This document shows, piece by piece, positions 12,487 through 23,860 of a stretch of DNA of 64,000 bases. The DNA is from Gloeopeniophorella convolvens. Taxonomy: Eukaryota > Basidiomycota > Agaricomycetes > Russulales. Below the pieces are notes generated by a model, which searched no databases, had not been told where the DNA came from, and worked only from the letters and a program-made list of their open reading frames with translations. The translations under genes were made by a program, and so were the position numbers. Each line of letters begins with the position of its first letter. The first letter of the stretch is position 1. The stretch lies in NCBI GenBank assembly GCA_022496205.1, contig WTXD01000008.1, positions 620,001-684,000 of the forward strand, written 5' to 3'.

Positions 12487-13274
12487 CTAGCAGTTGTCCA
12501 AGAACCTAGCGCTCGGCAGTCTGTACTCCCCAACGAAAGTCACGGACATCCACTTCCCGAGGTAGCGAAGGACCGCGTGGAAACCTCCCAATGTGCGGAT
12601 CTCATCCAGTTCCCTCTCTGTCAATTCACCGTTGTGATTCTTCAGAATATGTTCTTTGATGTCCTTGCTGCGCTTCCATCTGAAATTGAGGCGGCAGACC
12701 GGGCATGGCAGGGCTTTGCCATGTTTCTCGAAGACATGACGCTCCAGTTCTTGACCCCTCCCGCAAACTTTAGAGCAAGTGGAGCCGTATGGGCACCTGC
12801 GGCGTTTCTCGGCTCTCCGTGCCCGGTAGCGGCTTTGGGAAGGTGTCCGTTTATCCCCGAGTCTGCTTCCCAACCTGCCGCCTTCGTCAATGCGTTCATC
12901 GCTCGTGTGGCCTCTGTTGGGCTTGGCAGTCTGGTTCACGTCCAGGACGGACTCGGTGTTCGTCAACTGTGGGTTCAATATATCTTGCGCATTTGGGAGT
13001 AATTCCGCGTCCTGTATGGTCTCAATGAGGGAGATGGGGGATTATTCCAACGGGTTTGCCTCACCGTATCTGGCACTGGGATGTTTGGAGGGACATGGCA
13101 AGTGACCGGCATGGACCCTGGGAGTAGCATAGAGAGTGCTGCATGTTGCACTTCGGGCTGGCTGAGCGATGTACCCTGGTTACGTCCCGCCGGGAGGCAC
13201 AGAAGTTGTGGGTCTATCATCCCTTGCTGGGCCAATGTCACTGATGGCTCCATCGGCACCTCTTCAGTGACCAT
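12487..13274 (-). CDS. C2H2-type zinc-finger protein, copy 2 (5' end uncertain)
   Basis: This is a paralogue of the gene at 8596-10053 and probably a nuclear DNA-binding protein. Exon 13065-13274 ends ...PNIPVPDT, a 53-nt GT-AG intron spans 13012-13064, and exon 12487-13011 begins DAELLPNAQDILNPQ. The finger region reads CPYGSTCSKVCGRGQELERH then CPVCRLNFRWKRSKDIKEHI, followed by the shared tail DEIRTLGGFHAVLRYLGK. The ATG at 13274 directly follows an acceptor-like CAG, so an upstream exon may exist and the true start is unknown. DNA upstream is occupied by a large inverted repeat (13596-14694), and a short mirrored copy of the exon start (MATEE) lies at 14118-14152 on the plus strand. The locus may therefore have lost its original 5' end. 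Confidence 0.6.
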
Positions 13275-13595
13275 CTGTCGCCGATGCGGTCAGGAGCTTC
13301 CCACGACATCCGGGGCCACCGCGTTCCTGAAGCGACTCACCTGACCATTGATCCAGGTAAGTCCGGCGAGGATTTGTTCGTTCGCAAGTTGATAACACAC
13401 CAGCGTGAAAGGATCTGCACACGTTCGCGGATGAGTGTAGTTAAGCGGAAATATACTTGGGCCTACCGAGGTTCTGTGGCAAAATTTCATAGTCCCCGCG
13501 CTTAAAATCAAGCCCAAGATGCCTCATGGTGGGTGGGGGTATGGGGCTGGGGTCTAAGGCTGCAGTGTTATGATTGGGAGAGAGCGCGCATCGGA

Positions 13596-14694
13596 GCAGA
13601 TGACTGAGCAGCCTTTTGTAGAGTGTAAGAACATCTGGCACCGTTGCCAACACGTTCATAGGGTGTAGCAAGATCCACGATATCGTCCCGACGCAGTATG
13701 CGGGGCGCCCACCCGTCGCCATCAGTTCTGCATCGTGCACTAGGTACCGAGGCAAGTACCGAGGACCGAGGTATCCCGAGGTATCCTTTGCACAGCCGCT
13801 CGGGAATCCAGTGTACCTGGGGAGGACCCCAAAACCCCGGCAAATGTCTTCTTCGGTGCCGGGAGGTGGGAGGTCCATGCTCGATCTGTAGACTGCCATG
13901 CTCGGCTGTGCCAAAATAGTCGGTGGTCTGGAAGCACTAGATTCTGAGGTAGATATGGCGGTAGTCGGTGGTCTGAACTTGCGAGTCCCTGCTTGGTTCG
14001 CAGTCGCCCAGGCTGGTCCTCTCCGTCTGCGACCCGCCGTTTTAGGAATGCGGCTTCTCCGAATGTTGTAGAATTATGATTTATATTTATAAATCTATAT
14101 CAATATTTTGTTTTAAATAACCGCATCGGCGACAGATGGCCACTGAAGAGATGGAGTCCCCCCGCATATGTGCAGGCCGCCCGGGCGCCCGGGCAACTGA
14201 GCGGCACTGCAGCGCACTTCCTGTATGCTGTCGAAAGTTAATGGCCGTGAAGGACTGGCCTGCGAACGCGGGGAGAACTAGCCTGAGTGACTGCGAACCA
14301 AGCAGGGACTCGCAAGTTCAGACCACTACCGCCATATCTACCTCAGAATCTAGTGCTTCCAGACCACCGACTATTTTGGCACAGCCGAGCATGGCAGTCT
14401 ACAGATCGAGCATGGACCTCCCACCTCCCGGCACCGAAGAAGACATTTGCCGGGGTTTTGGGGTCCTCCCCAGGTACACTGGATTCCCGAGCGGCTGTGC
14501 AAAGGATACCTCGGGATACCTCGGTCCTCGGTACTTGCCTCGGTACCTAGTGCACGATGCAGAACTGATGGCGACGGGTGGGCGCCCCGCATACTGCGTC
14601 GGGACGATATCGTGGATCTTGCTACACCCTATGAACGTGTTGACAATGGTGCCAGATGTTCTTACACTCTACAAAAGGCTGCTCATTCATCTAC
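13596..14694. repeat. Inverted repeat, arms of about 435 bp with about 226-bp spacer
   Basis: Left arm 13596-14035 and right arm 14262-14694 are near-identical reverse complements, differing by scattered substitutions and small indels. Each arm carries the same open frame outward from the centre, containing PPPGTEEDICRGFGVL, GYLGPRYLPRYLVHDAEL and GRPAYCVGTISWILLHPMNV, with no family I recognise. The arms include a TACCGAGG-type short repeat. The AT-rich spacer (TTTATATTTATAAATC near 14080) also carries, at 14118-14152, a plus-strand copy of the junction at 13260-13290 of the zinc-finger gene. No terminal motif or target duplication is obvious, so it may be an inverted duplication or a palindromic non-autonomous element. 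Confidence 0.7.
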
Positions 14695-15004
14695 CCCGAA
14701 TCCGGCTGTTTGACAGGTACCGATGACCTAGAAACAATGAATATGTGGTTTGCAATGTACAGAGTTGAGATATGAACAGTAGTCGCTTGAATGCGAACAC
14801 TGCGCCACCGCCGGTGGCAGGTCCATTCTTGCGCTTCTGAGAGCACCGGCGGACCAGCATAAGTTTGCTCAGGCTCCCCTGGCATTGGCATGGCGTCGCA
14901 GTTATTCTCCTCACAAAAACTTCGGAGTGTGGGGATATCTCGCATCAGGCATCTTTGGGTGGCCCGGGACTGTGTATAAACTGTTTTTTCATGGTGATAT
15001 AGGT

Positions 15005-17998
15005 CCGAGAAGTGTTCCGATTGGCAGCGGGAGAACGCCACGAGGGAAGTGGACGCTGACCAGATGTGTCTCGTGCACCGGTGACGCATCTTGCCCATGC
15101 AACTACTCAGGCTCATCATAAGCCTGAGGCGGCCTTGAGCCACGGTGCTGAACAGGAACGCCGGCATGGATTTGGCCGGTTTCAACCTCATGTTCTATGG
15201 AGGTCTTGCTAGGGCTGAGGATTCAGCAGTCACGGTTACTGTCATGGAGGAAGTGCGGGTCATCGGCAGTGTAGGGCATCAAAGGGTGATTCGTGGCAAC
15301 CCATCATTCGTTTCGTGTCAAATAACATAACGGAATAGAGGACTCTCGTCGCCCATATCCCGGTACTTTTCCTTCATGCTCTCATCTATTCCTTCGCGCG
15401 CGCATAGCTCTTCCTTCTCCTTGTTCAAAATATGGTATCTCCACATCAAAATGCTGCTGCATGCAATACTAGGAATCGGCGTGTTAGAAGGAATACCAAT
15501 ACCCATAGGGAAAGATCACGGAATGCGCACCTCAGGCCAAGCCAACCGATGATTGTTCCGTGGCCTTTGTGGAAGCGCGGAGGCTGATAGTAGATGAAAG
15601 AGGAGCAGATCCTATGGGCTCTTGTCACACCTGATCCCCGCGAAGATAGAAAGAGGCCCACATACCCTCCAAGATTCCCGATACCAATGACCATGGCAAT
15701 GACAACACCTCGCTTCATATCACCACCGGCGTTCCCGCCGGCCCACGCCAGGTCAACGGCAATAGTTGGATAGACGCCAGTGGCGGCGATGACAGCTGCA
15801 GCGTATCCAGGACCGGGCTTACTTGTCGTATACGCGATAATGTATCCAATCATGGAAACCGCGGCCCCAAGTATAACGAATGGGCCGCGCGAGTTGAGCT
15901 TATCAGAATAGATGCCCACGATAATGGTGCAGATACACCCGCAGACGAAGGGTGGGATGGAAAGAAGCTGGGCGCCCGCGGCAGAAAAGCCAAGATTTGT
16001 GATGATGGTGGGTGTGAAGAGCGCGACAGCGTAGGCCTGGATCAGCAGGCTATATGCGCAAGGATGTTGAAAAGAGGCAGAAAAGCTGGTGATAGAAGGC
16101 GCACCCCATGTTTGCGACGATCTGCAGGTAGGTCTTCCAGTCTGTAAGAGCCTGCCAGACGAACTTCATGTCAAAGTGCGTGGCCTGGCCTTTGGCATCT
16201 TCTTTCAGCGTCTGTACGACAAATTGCCGCTCTTCCTCCGTAAGGAATCCGGCAGTTTCCGGATACTGATGATCGTCAGCCGGCGTACGGTGATGATCAA
16301 GAGCATACTTGCATCGTACATGAAGAAGTACGACGAGAATGCAATGATCACGGTCACTGTCTGGCTGTCAGAACAATCCTCACATCAGAGTGTCTACGTA
16401 CGCAAGCCTTCGATGAGGAACTACATGAATACCCATCAGCTACTAGTGGAGGCTAAGTCACAAGACAGGGACGTACGATCCATTGCCATCCATGGAGCCC
16501 GGCTTTCCTGAGGCCGCATAATTAGCGCGATGGAATATTTTTTGGAGCAAGTTCCGTACCCTTCCAAATGCACAATTCCATATGCAAGGATGCCACCAAA
16601 CGCGCCAGCAACCGTGGCAGCAGAGAAGAATATGGCGACACGCTTAGCCTGCATCTGCCGAGGATACCACAGAGAGATATAGTATGTCACCCCAGGGAAG
16701 AGGCCTCCCTCAGCCAATCCCAGGAAGATGCGTGCACTTTGCAAACGGTGTCAGAACGTACAAACGTCGGAGAGATTGAGGCAATGTCCTTACATGACGA
16801 GGCCCTTGTAAGTGTTCACCAAGCACATAAGAGTCATAACTAAGCCCCAGGCAACCATGATTGTCGGTACTAATGTGCAGGGAAGTCAGCGCTGTGCAAT
16901 CCGAACAATTGAGCAGGGGAGTAGTACGCACTCCATCGAGAAGGCCTGAACAACTTGAGAAGAATGTTTCTATCACAAGAAGCCTCAGAAACGCGACTCG
17001 GGAAGCGAGCTGCATGTGCGAATCTCACGAGGGCACCTCCACGAGGCAGTACGGAATCTGATAGGAACGTCGTTGATTAAAAATCCCACGGGATCGGGGA
17101 TTAAAGGGCTCACAAAGAAGAGCGCGGCAGCAATATTGTAACGCAGACCTACGAGATGGAGATCTTTCGACATTCCAGCGACCCTCGCATTGCCTGCAGT
17201 GTTCAGACGGAAACGAGGCCGGTCAGCCTCAATCCCGTAAACCGTAAGCCGTAACGGGGATGACTGACCGATGTTGCTCCGGTCCCTTCGAGCAATAGAC
17301 CTGGGTCAAAGTTGGAACCGTCATGAAGAGGCTCTGGACTCACAGGAAGGACAGAAGGTAGAGCAACGAGACAAAGGGTAGAAGATAAACGTCTAGCTTA
17401 CGCCATATGCGCCGCTGCTCCGCGTCGCCCACTCGTGAGAATGGCTCTTCGGGCTGATACTCGCTGCCGGTGAGCACATGCTCATTCCCGAGCTCCTCCT
17501 TTTCGAGGGAATCAGACATGATTCAGATGCAGAACGCAGTAGGCGTGGGGATAGTCGCATGCGAGGAAAGTGCAGGGAAGCAGCGGGACCCAGTGGGCAG
17601 TCCGGGGCTGGTGGCGCACGTCCTGTCGCTAGTCTCAACTTATATGCAAAATAACACGAGCGGGCGGCTTCAAGAGGACGTAAGGCAAGCGCTCGGGGCA
17701 GCACCGCAGATTGGTCCGCGCTCATCTGACCTGCTGGGCAGGACGGCGCTGCAAGAGGGTGCGGCCGATGCGATTCCCGACACATGGAAGGTGACCAAAG
17801 CTCAATTGATTCCGGATGATGCCTGTATGCCTCGTCAGTTTGGTGGTTCAAACGTTCCTGTCCGCGCGTACCCATCGGACCGCCCTGACGTTGGCTATGC
17901 TTGCGATTTCTTCTGTTCAAGTTTAGCATGATGATACCCTTCCAGCGAGGTTTCCATTCCGGGACGCCCGCAGAAGCTCCACGTGCATCAGGCTTCTT
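15005..17998. repeat. Segmental duplication, copy A (contains MFS-A)
   Basis: This 3-kb segment aligns collinearly with 20843-23860, covering the permease gene plus about 310 bp downstream and 480 bp upstream of it. Coding parts are almost identical, while introns and flanks carry more substitutions and indels. At the right edge copy A continues directly into the membrane-protein fragment at 18009, whereas copy B runs into the F-box gene region. Confidence 0.85.
15318..17519 (-). CDS. MFS anion:cation symporter-family permease (allantoate/nicotinate permease-like), copy A
   Basis: A plasma-membrane 12-TM permease of the fungal Dal5/Tna1 type, which takes up small organic anions or vitamins; the actual substrate is unknown. 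Spliced, it starts MSDSLEKEELGNEH, then RRIWRKLDVYLLPFVSLLYL, DRSNIGNARVAGMSKDL, YNIAAALFF, IPYCLVEVPS, LGLAEGGLFPGVTYYISLWY, GKAGLHGWQWIFLIEGL, PETAGFLTEEERQFVVQTL, LNSRGPFVILGAAVSMIGYI, and AGGNAGGDMKRGVVIAMVIG, and ends DMGDESPLFRYVI. About ten short introns are needed and each preserves frame, so the gene looks intact. One intron (16266-16312) has a GC donor (GCAAGT) where copy B has GTAAGT. The divergence of introns with conserved exons suggests both copies are under selection. Confidence 0.85.
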
Positions 17999-18008
17999 CC
18001 AGCTGCCC

Positions 18009-18525
18009 CGCTCGTCAGCACGCTCTGATAGTTGATCTAGCTTTTCATCACGGCTGCGTATCCGAGGGCACCACAAAGTGTGAATCTCACCAAGCCGACA
18101 AGATTCCAGAAACCGACTTGCCAGCAGAAGGAGGTTAAGTTCGGGATGAAGGACGGTTTCTGGTCTTCGGTCATCAACAAGGGGGCGATGGTGAACCTCG
18201 TCCCGCCGTTGACCTGAGGCGTCTAGAATAAGACGTCAGTTGTCGCTGGTGGAGGGTCATGTGGGAAGCCGCTGATGAATCGATGGCGCCTGGAAGACCG
18301 GCTCTGGACGAAACCGTCAGCGTCTTCCCGGGACGTTCGCAAGGACGGATAGCAACGACGTACAATGTCGAAACACAGAAGATGGTAGCCGAGAAGAGCT
18401 GGATGACAGCCGCAGACAAGGCAATTTCACGCCAGTCGCCCATTCCCTTAGAAAAGTATGAACCATAAATAAGAAGCAATGCAGTGCACTCATGCTCCAC
18501 GCAGAAGCGACCTACCACCATCAAA
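18009..18525 (-). pseudogene. Truncated copy of the membrane-protein gene at 29057-30409
   Basis: This block aligns with 29137-29647, the 3' part of the multi-TM membrane-protein gene, in the same orientation. Shared blocks include the CTGCGTATCCGAGGGCACC region and the stretch encoding GMGDWREIA...SAAVIQLFSATIF. Both gene ends are missing and small indels shift the frame, so it cannot make the protein. It starts 11 bp from the end of duplication copy A and is followed 130 bp later by the SF3B3 fragment, which identifies the junction of a tandem duplication. Confidence 0.75.
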
Positions 18526-18655
18526 GACATAGTCGGTCAGCCTCGCTTAACTTGGCGCTGCTCGCGAAATACGAAGGTCCAACTGAGGCTCGAAAATGTT
18601 AAGAAAGGGATGCGGATAGCCAAGGGTCAGTCCACGAAAGATGACGTGAGGTAGT

Positions 18656-19884
18656 CGCCACCCGACGGTGCTTACCTGCTCCGTGCGAGTGCGCCGCTCG
18701 AGCGTCGTGATGAAGTCAACGTCCACCTTGGACGCGAGCGGGACGAGCACCCTGATTGTGCCGTGCAGTGTGTAGAGCAGTACCTCGCGTACGCGCACGG
18801 CCTTGTGGCAGCTTGTGAGGAGGTCGGCGGCGTGGAAGTGCGCGAGTAGCTGCGTCTTGTGGAGCACATCCATGAAGAGGCCCTTCTCGTGCAGGACACC
18901 CGGTCGCCCGTGAGTAGTTGACCATCATCGAGCAGGTGATCCAGCGCGGCTGCGAGTCGTCCGCGAAGATGAGTAACCGGTTCTCGGGTGCCTTGTAGAT
19001 GGCGTAGTACATCGATTCTTGCATGTCGCCGACGAGAATGCGCGAGCCTTGAGTATTGAGAGTGACGATAGCAGAGCCAAAAGACTGGAGTATGATAGTG
19101 AATAAAAGTAGCCAGCTCGAGCACTCCCCAGCGTACCTTGTTTTCCGCCTTCCGCAGCATTTTCTTCTTGCCAATATCGTATACCCTCAGCGCCTTGCCA
19201 ACACCACCAACCAATCGTCCCTGGAACGCGAGCAACGCAAGCGGAACGTCATCGATTTCCGTCTGCACAGCGTCAGTTGCCGATCCTGAGCGCGATTCAA
19301 CTCAGAGAGCACACCTTGTGCACCATCTCCAAGCCGGTCCCCTCACCCGTGAACTTATACACCCGCAAGAACCCACTCGTACACGACCGCGGCGCAAGCA
19401 GCGTGTCCTGCGCCGTGCCCACAACGAGGTGCAGCTCGTTGTTGCGCGCCTCGAAAGGCACGACGGCGAGCGAAAACGCAGCTTCGTTGTTGTCGAGGTG
19501 GATCACGCTGACCGTTTTGTTCTATCCGACAGGGAGGTATCAGTACGTCTTCACTCCGACGCCGAAGGAAGGTGAGACGCTCACCTCGACTGGGTCGACA
19601 ATCCGCACGCACGAGCCCCATGTCCCCGCTTCCGCACGCGGGTGCCCGAACTGGTCAAGTGGCAAGTCGAGCAGGCCCTGGTCGACCTCCTTGCCCTTCG
19701 ACTGCTGCAAGACGCGTATATAGTCATAATGCAGCATTCATGCTGATAATCGTAGATACACACGAGTTCCAGCGTCTTCACGCGCACCGCCTCCTCGCCC
19801 AGTACACGGTGGCCGCCTGGTCCGACTCGGCGATGTAGAAGTAGCCGTTGCCCGGGTGCGTAACAAACTTGCGCGGCGTACAGT
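18656..19884 (-). pseudogene. Truncated, internally deleted copy of SF3B3 (C-terminal region)
   Basis: This block aligns with SF3B3 positions 2208-3515, same orientation, including intron positions. Recognisable pieces are [57 protein letters not shown] and [20 protein letters not shown]. It lacks the last 60 or so codons (after the LVGRD-equivalent), has a deletion of about 90 bp that removes the VDYTTV to DPTGAG segment, and a small insertion near 19812 shifts the frame at the [12 protein letters not shown] block. Exons and introns have diverged to a similar degree. Not functional as a splicing factor. Confidence 0.85.
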
Positions 19885-20060
19885 AAGGGTATAATTCCCA
19901 AAACAAGCACATTTGTGTGCTGATTCACTATAGATTATGGACAGAATGTTATCTTATCATGCATAATGGTCCAAATCTACAATGCAATATCAGATATCAG
20001 ATAAATTGCATATTTTCGCTGGGACGGAGCCCGTTCCCACACTAGGTGATGCAACTTGAG

Positions 20061-20771
20061 ATACTATGCCTGTACCCTAAATGGGACACGGAATGCTGAG
20101 TTGGACACTCACAAATCGTGTGCCTCTCCACAACGCGAGCTCAGCACACTTTCTCGATTTACCTGATTTTTCTGCCATGTATACTCATACCTACCTGGAA
20201 GTATGGAGTGAATCAGATGAATGGCCAACGAATGAAAAATCGGATACTTCAGGATTTTGCTGATTTAGCCACTTCTGGCTCAGGAACGGGGTTTTGAGAC
20301 ATGAGAATGACAGGATATTCTCAACACAGGACAATAATGTCAATAGCTTCATCATGGGTCAATTTTTGTGTGCTCGGACTGCGTTGATCAATGGATCTGC
20401 GCTGTGTCTCCTCAGAGGGGGGGGGGCGTGACGGCGGTATTTGAATCTCCGCTCGTATCGAGATCAGGACGGTCCGCTTCTGCCACGGCGCGATCCCCGT
20501 TGCGAAGTTCATACAGCGATCATCGGCTTTGCGGCAAGTGTGACAGCTTGTGACGAAATCACGGACGCTCCTCCACTCTCGCGGACGCTTTGGACCCGTC
20601 TTCGGCATTGCTCTGGCACGCTAAAGGCTTCACAGAACAAGACAAAATTTATTTAGACCATGTAATATATGATATGCTACATTTTGGAAAGTTTTGGGAC
20701 CGTTCTGGCTAGATTTGACGCCGGGGGACGCTCAATGGGACACTGTCCCATTGAGGGTACAGTCATAGTAT
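20061..20771. mobile_element. MITE-like element with about 29-bp terminal inverted repeats
   Basis: The left end (ATACTATGCCTGTACCCT, continuing AAATGGGACAC) and the reverse complement of the right end (ATACTATGACTGTACCCT, continuing CAATGGGACAG) match at 27 of 29 positions. The right terminus also contains a perfect hairpin of the CAATGGGACA/TGTCCCATTG type. The 711-bp body is AT-rich and carries no convincing transposase, so a non-autonomous DNA transposon is the simplest reading. I could not find a clean target-site duplication. It sits between the SF3B3 fragment and duplication copy B, where the rest of the duplicated SF3B3 would be expected. Confidence 0.6.
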
Positions 20772-20842
20772 ATGCATCACAAGGATATGCAAAGTGAGAT
20801 TATGTACTGTATGGCCTATCTCTTTTGTAGTAAAATGAGTCC

Positions 20843-23800
20843 GACAAGTGTTCCCGGCGGCAGCAGGGGGGTGCCACGAGGGAAGCGGGCGTGTCTCGTG
20901 CACTGATGATCGATGATGCATCTTGCCTGTGTAGCCTACTCAGACTTATCATAAGCTTGAGGCGTGATGCGACCTTAAGCTTGAGTCACGGCGCTGAACA
21001 GGAACACCGGGGTGGCTCCAGCTGGTTTTCAACCTCATGTTCTGTAGAGATGTCGCTTGGGTTAAGGCTTGAGCAGTGACGAGCACCGTCATGGAGGAGG
21101 CGCGGCTCGCCGGTAGTGTAGGGCGTCAGGAGGTGACTCAGTGCAACCCATCATTCGTTTCGTGTCAGATAACATAGCGGAATAGAGGACTCTCGTCGCC
21201 CATATCCCGGTACTTGTCCTTCATGCTCTCATCTATTCCTTCGCGCGCGCATAGTTCTTCCTTCTCCTTGTTCAGAACATGGTATCTCCACATCAGAATG
21301 CTGGTGCATACAATGCTAGTAGTCGGCGTGTTAGAATTTTGGGTACCTGTAGGGGAAGTTGTGAAACGCGCACCTCAGGCCAAGCCAGCCGATGATTGTT
21401 CCGTGGCCTTTGTGGAAGCGCGGAGGCTGATAGTAGATGAAAGAAGAGCAGATCCTATAGGCTCTTGTCACACCTGATTCCCGCAAGGATAGAAAGAGGC
21501 CCACGTACCCTCCAAGATTCCCGATACCAATGACCATGGCAATGACAACACCTCGCTTCATATCACCACCGGCGTTCCCGCCGGCCCAAGCCAAGTCAAC
21601 AGCAATCGTTGGATAGACGCCAGTGGCGGCGATGACAGCTGCAGCGTATCCAGGACCGGGCTTACTTGTCGTATACGCGATAATGTATCCAATCATGGAA
21701 ACCGCGGCCCCAAGTATAACGAATGGGCCGCGCGAGTTGAGCTTATCAGAATAGATGCCCACGATAATGGTGCAGATACACCCGCAGACGAAGGGTGGGA
21801 TGGAAAGAAGCTGGGCGCCCGCGGCAGAAAAGCCAAGATTTGTGATGATGGTGGGTGTGAAGAGCGCGACAGCATAGACCGGGATCAGCAGGCTATATGC
21901 ACAAAGATGTTGAAAAAAGGCAGAAAGGCTGGTGATAGAAGGCGCACCCCATGTATGCGACGATCTGCAGGTAAGTCTTCCAGTCTGTAAGAGCCTGCCA
22001 GACGAACTTCATGTCAAAGTGCGTGGCCTGGCCTTTGGCATCTTCTTTCAGCGTCTGTACGACAAATTGCCGCTCTTCCTCCGTAAGGAATCCGGCAGTT
22101 TCCGGATACTGATGATCGTCAGCCGGGATGCAGTGATGACCGAGAGTATACTTACATCGTACATGAAGAAGTACGACGAGAATGCAATGATCACGGTCAC
22201 TGTCTGGCTGTCAGAACAATCCTCACATCAGAGATTGTTTGCGTACGCAAGCCTTCGATGAGGAACTACATGGGTACCCATCAGCTAGTGAAGGCCAAGT
22301 CACGAGACAGGAACGTACGATCCATTGCCATCCATGGAGCCCGGCTTTCCTGAGGCCGCATAGTCAGCGCGATGAAAGATGTTTGGGAGCAAGTTCCATA
22401 CCCTTCCAGATGCTCAATTCCATATGCAAGGATGCCACCAAACGCGCCAGCAACCGTGGCAGCAGAGAAGAATATGGCGACACGCTTAGCCTGCATCTGC
22501 CGAGGATACCACAGAGAGATATAGTATGTCACCCCAGGGAAGAGGCCTCCCTCAGCCAATCCCAGGAAGATGCGTGCACTTTGCCAGCAACGTCAGAACG
22601 TGCAAACGTTGAAGAGATTGAGACGAGGCCCTTACATGACGAGGCCCTTGTAAGTGTTCACCAAGCACATAAGAGTCATAACTAAGCCCCAGGCAACCAT
22701 GATTGTCGGTACTAATGTGCGTTGCGGTAGGGAAGTCAGCGTTGTGCAATCCGAACAATTGAGCAGGGGAGTAGTACGCACTCCATCGAGAAGGCCTGAA
22801 CAACTTGAGAAGGATGTTTCTATCACAAGAAGCCTCAGAAACGCGACTCGGGAAGCGAGCTGCATGTGCGAATCTCACGAGGGCACCTCCACGAGGCAGT
22901 ACGGAATCTGATAGGAACGTCATTAATTGAGATCCCACGGGATCGGAGATCAAAGGGCTCACAAAGAAGAGCGCGGCAGCGATGTTGTAACGCAGACCTA
23001 CGAGATGGAGATCTTTCGACATTCCAGCGACCCTCGCATTGCCTGCAGTGTTCAGACGGAAACGAGGCCGGTCAGCCTCAATCTCGTAAGCCGTAAGCCG
23101 TAACGCGTAACGGCTATGACTGACCGATGTTGCTCCGGTCCCTTCGAGCAATAAACCTGGGTCAAAATTGAGACCGTCATGAAGAGGCTCCGAACTCACA
23201 GGAAGGACAGAAGGTAGAGCAGCGAGACAAAGGGTAGAAGGTAAACGTCTAGCTTACGCCATATGCGCCGCTGCTCCGCGTCGCCCACTCGTGAGAATGG
23301 TTCCTCCTGACATTCGCTACCGGTGAGCACATGCTCGTTCTTGAGCCCCTCTTTTTCGAGGGAACCAGACATGATTCAGATGCAAAGCGCGGTAGGCGTG
23401 GAGATGGTCGTGTGCGAGGAAAGTGCAGGGAAGCAGCGGGACCCAGTGGGCAGTCCGGGGCTGGTGGCGCACGTCCTGTCGCTAGTCTCGACTTATATGC
23501 AAAATGACATGCAAGAGGACGTAAGGCAAGCGCTCGGGGTGTAGGGCAGCACCGCAAATTGGTCCGCGCTCATCTGACCTGCTGAACAGGACGGCTGCAA
23601 GAGGGTACCGGTACGGCCGACGCGGCCCCCGACACATGGAAGGCGACCAAAGCTTGTTTAGTTCCGGATGATGCCTGTATGCCTCGTCAGTTTGGTGGTT
23701 CAAACGTTCCCGTCCGCGCGTACCCATCGAACCGCCCTGAGGTTGGCTACGCTTGCGACTTCTTCTGTTCAAGTTTAGCGTGATGATACCCTTTCCAGCG

Positions 23801-23860
23801 AAGTTTCCATTCCGGGATGCCCGCAGAAGCTCCACGTGCACCAGGCTTCTTCCAGCTGCT
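20843..23860. repeat. Segmental duplication, copy B (contains MFS-B)
   Basis: Collinear with 15005-17998 (offset about 5.84 kb). Homology begins at the TCCGA-AAGTGTTCC block, spans the permease, and ends where copy B passes into DNA upstream of the F-box gene. In copy A the next bases are the membrane-protein fragment, whose counterpart here is not reached until 29137. Confidence 0.85.
21165..23372 (-). CDS. MFS anion:cation symporter-family permease (allantoate/nicotinate permease-like), copy B
   Basis: Tandem paralogue of the gene at 15318-17519, with the same predicted 12-TM permease and unknown substrate. It starts MSGSLEKEGLKNEH at 23372 and ends DMGDESPLFRYVI with TGA at 21165-21167. 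All exon blocks of copy A are present, including DRSNIGNARVAGMSKDL, LGLAEGGLFPGVTYYISLWY and AGGNAGGDMKRGVVIAMVIG, with conservative changes near both termini (for example IVCTSILMWRYHVL against IACSILMWRYHIL). All introns found are GT-AG, including 22109-22155, whose counterpart in copy A has a GC donor. No stop or frameshift is seen. Both copies being open suggests a recent duplication or selection on both. Confidence 0.85.

Noticed and set aside
20321..20608. Minus-strand frame with VRDFVTSCHTCRKADDRC, reminiscent of a retrotransposon integrase zinc-binding motif
   Set aside because: Only one short motif, no catalytic core, reverse transcriptase or LTR nearby, and it lies inside a terminal-repeat element. 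Not enough to call a gypsy remnant.
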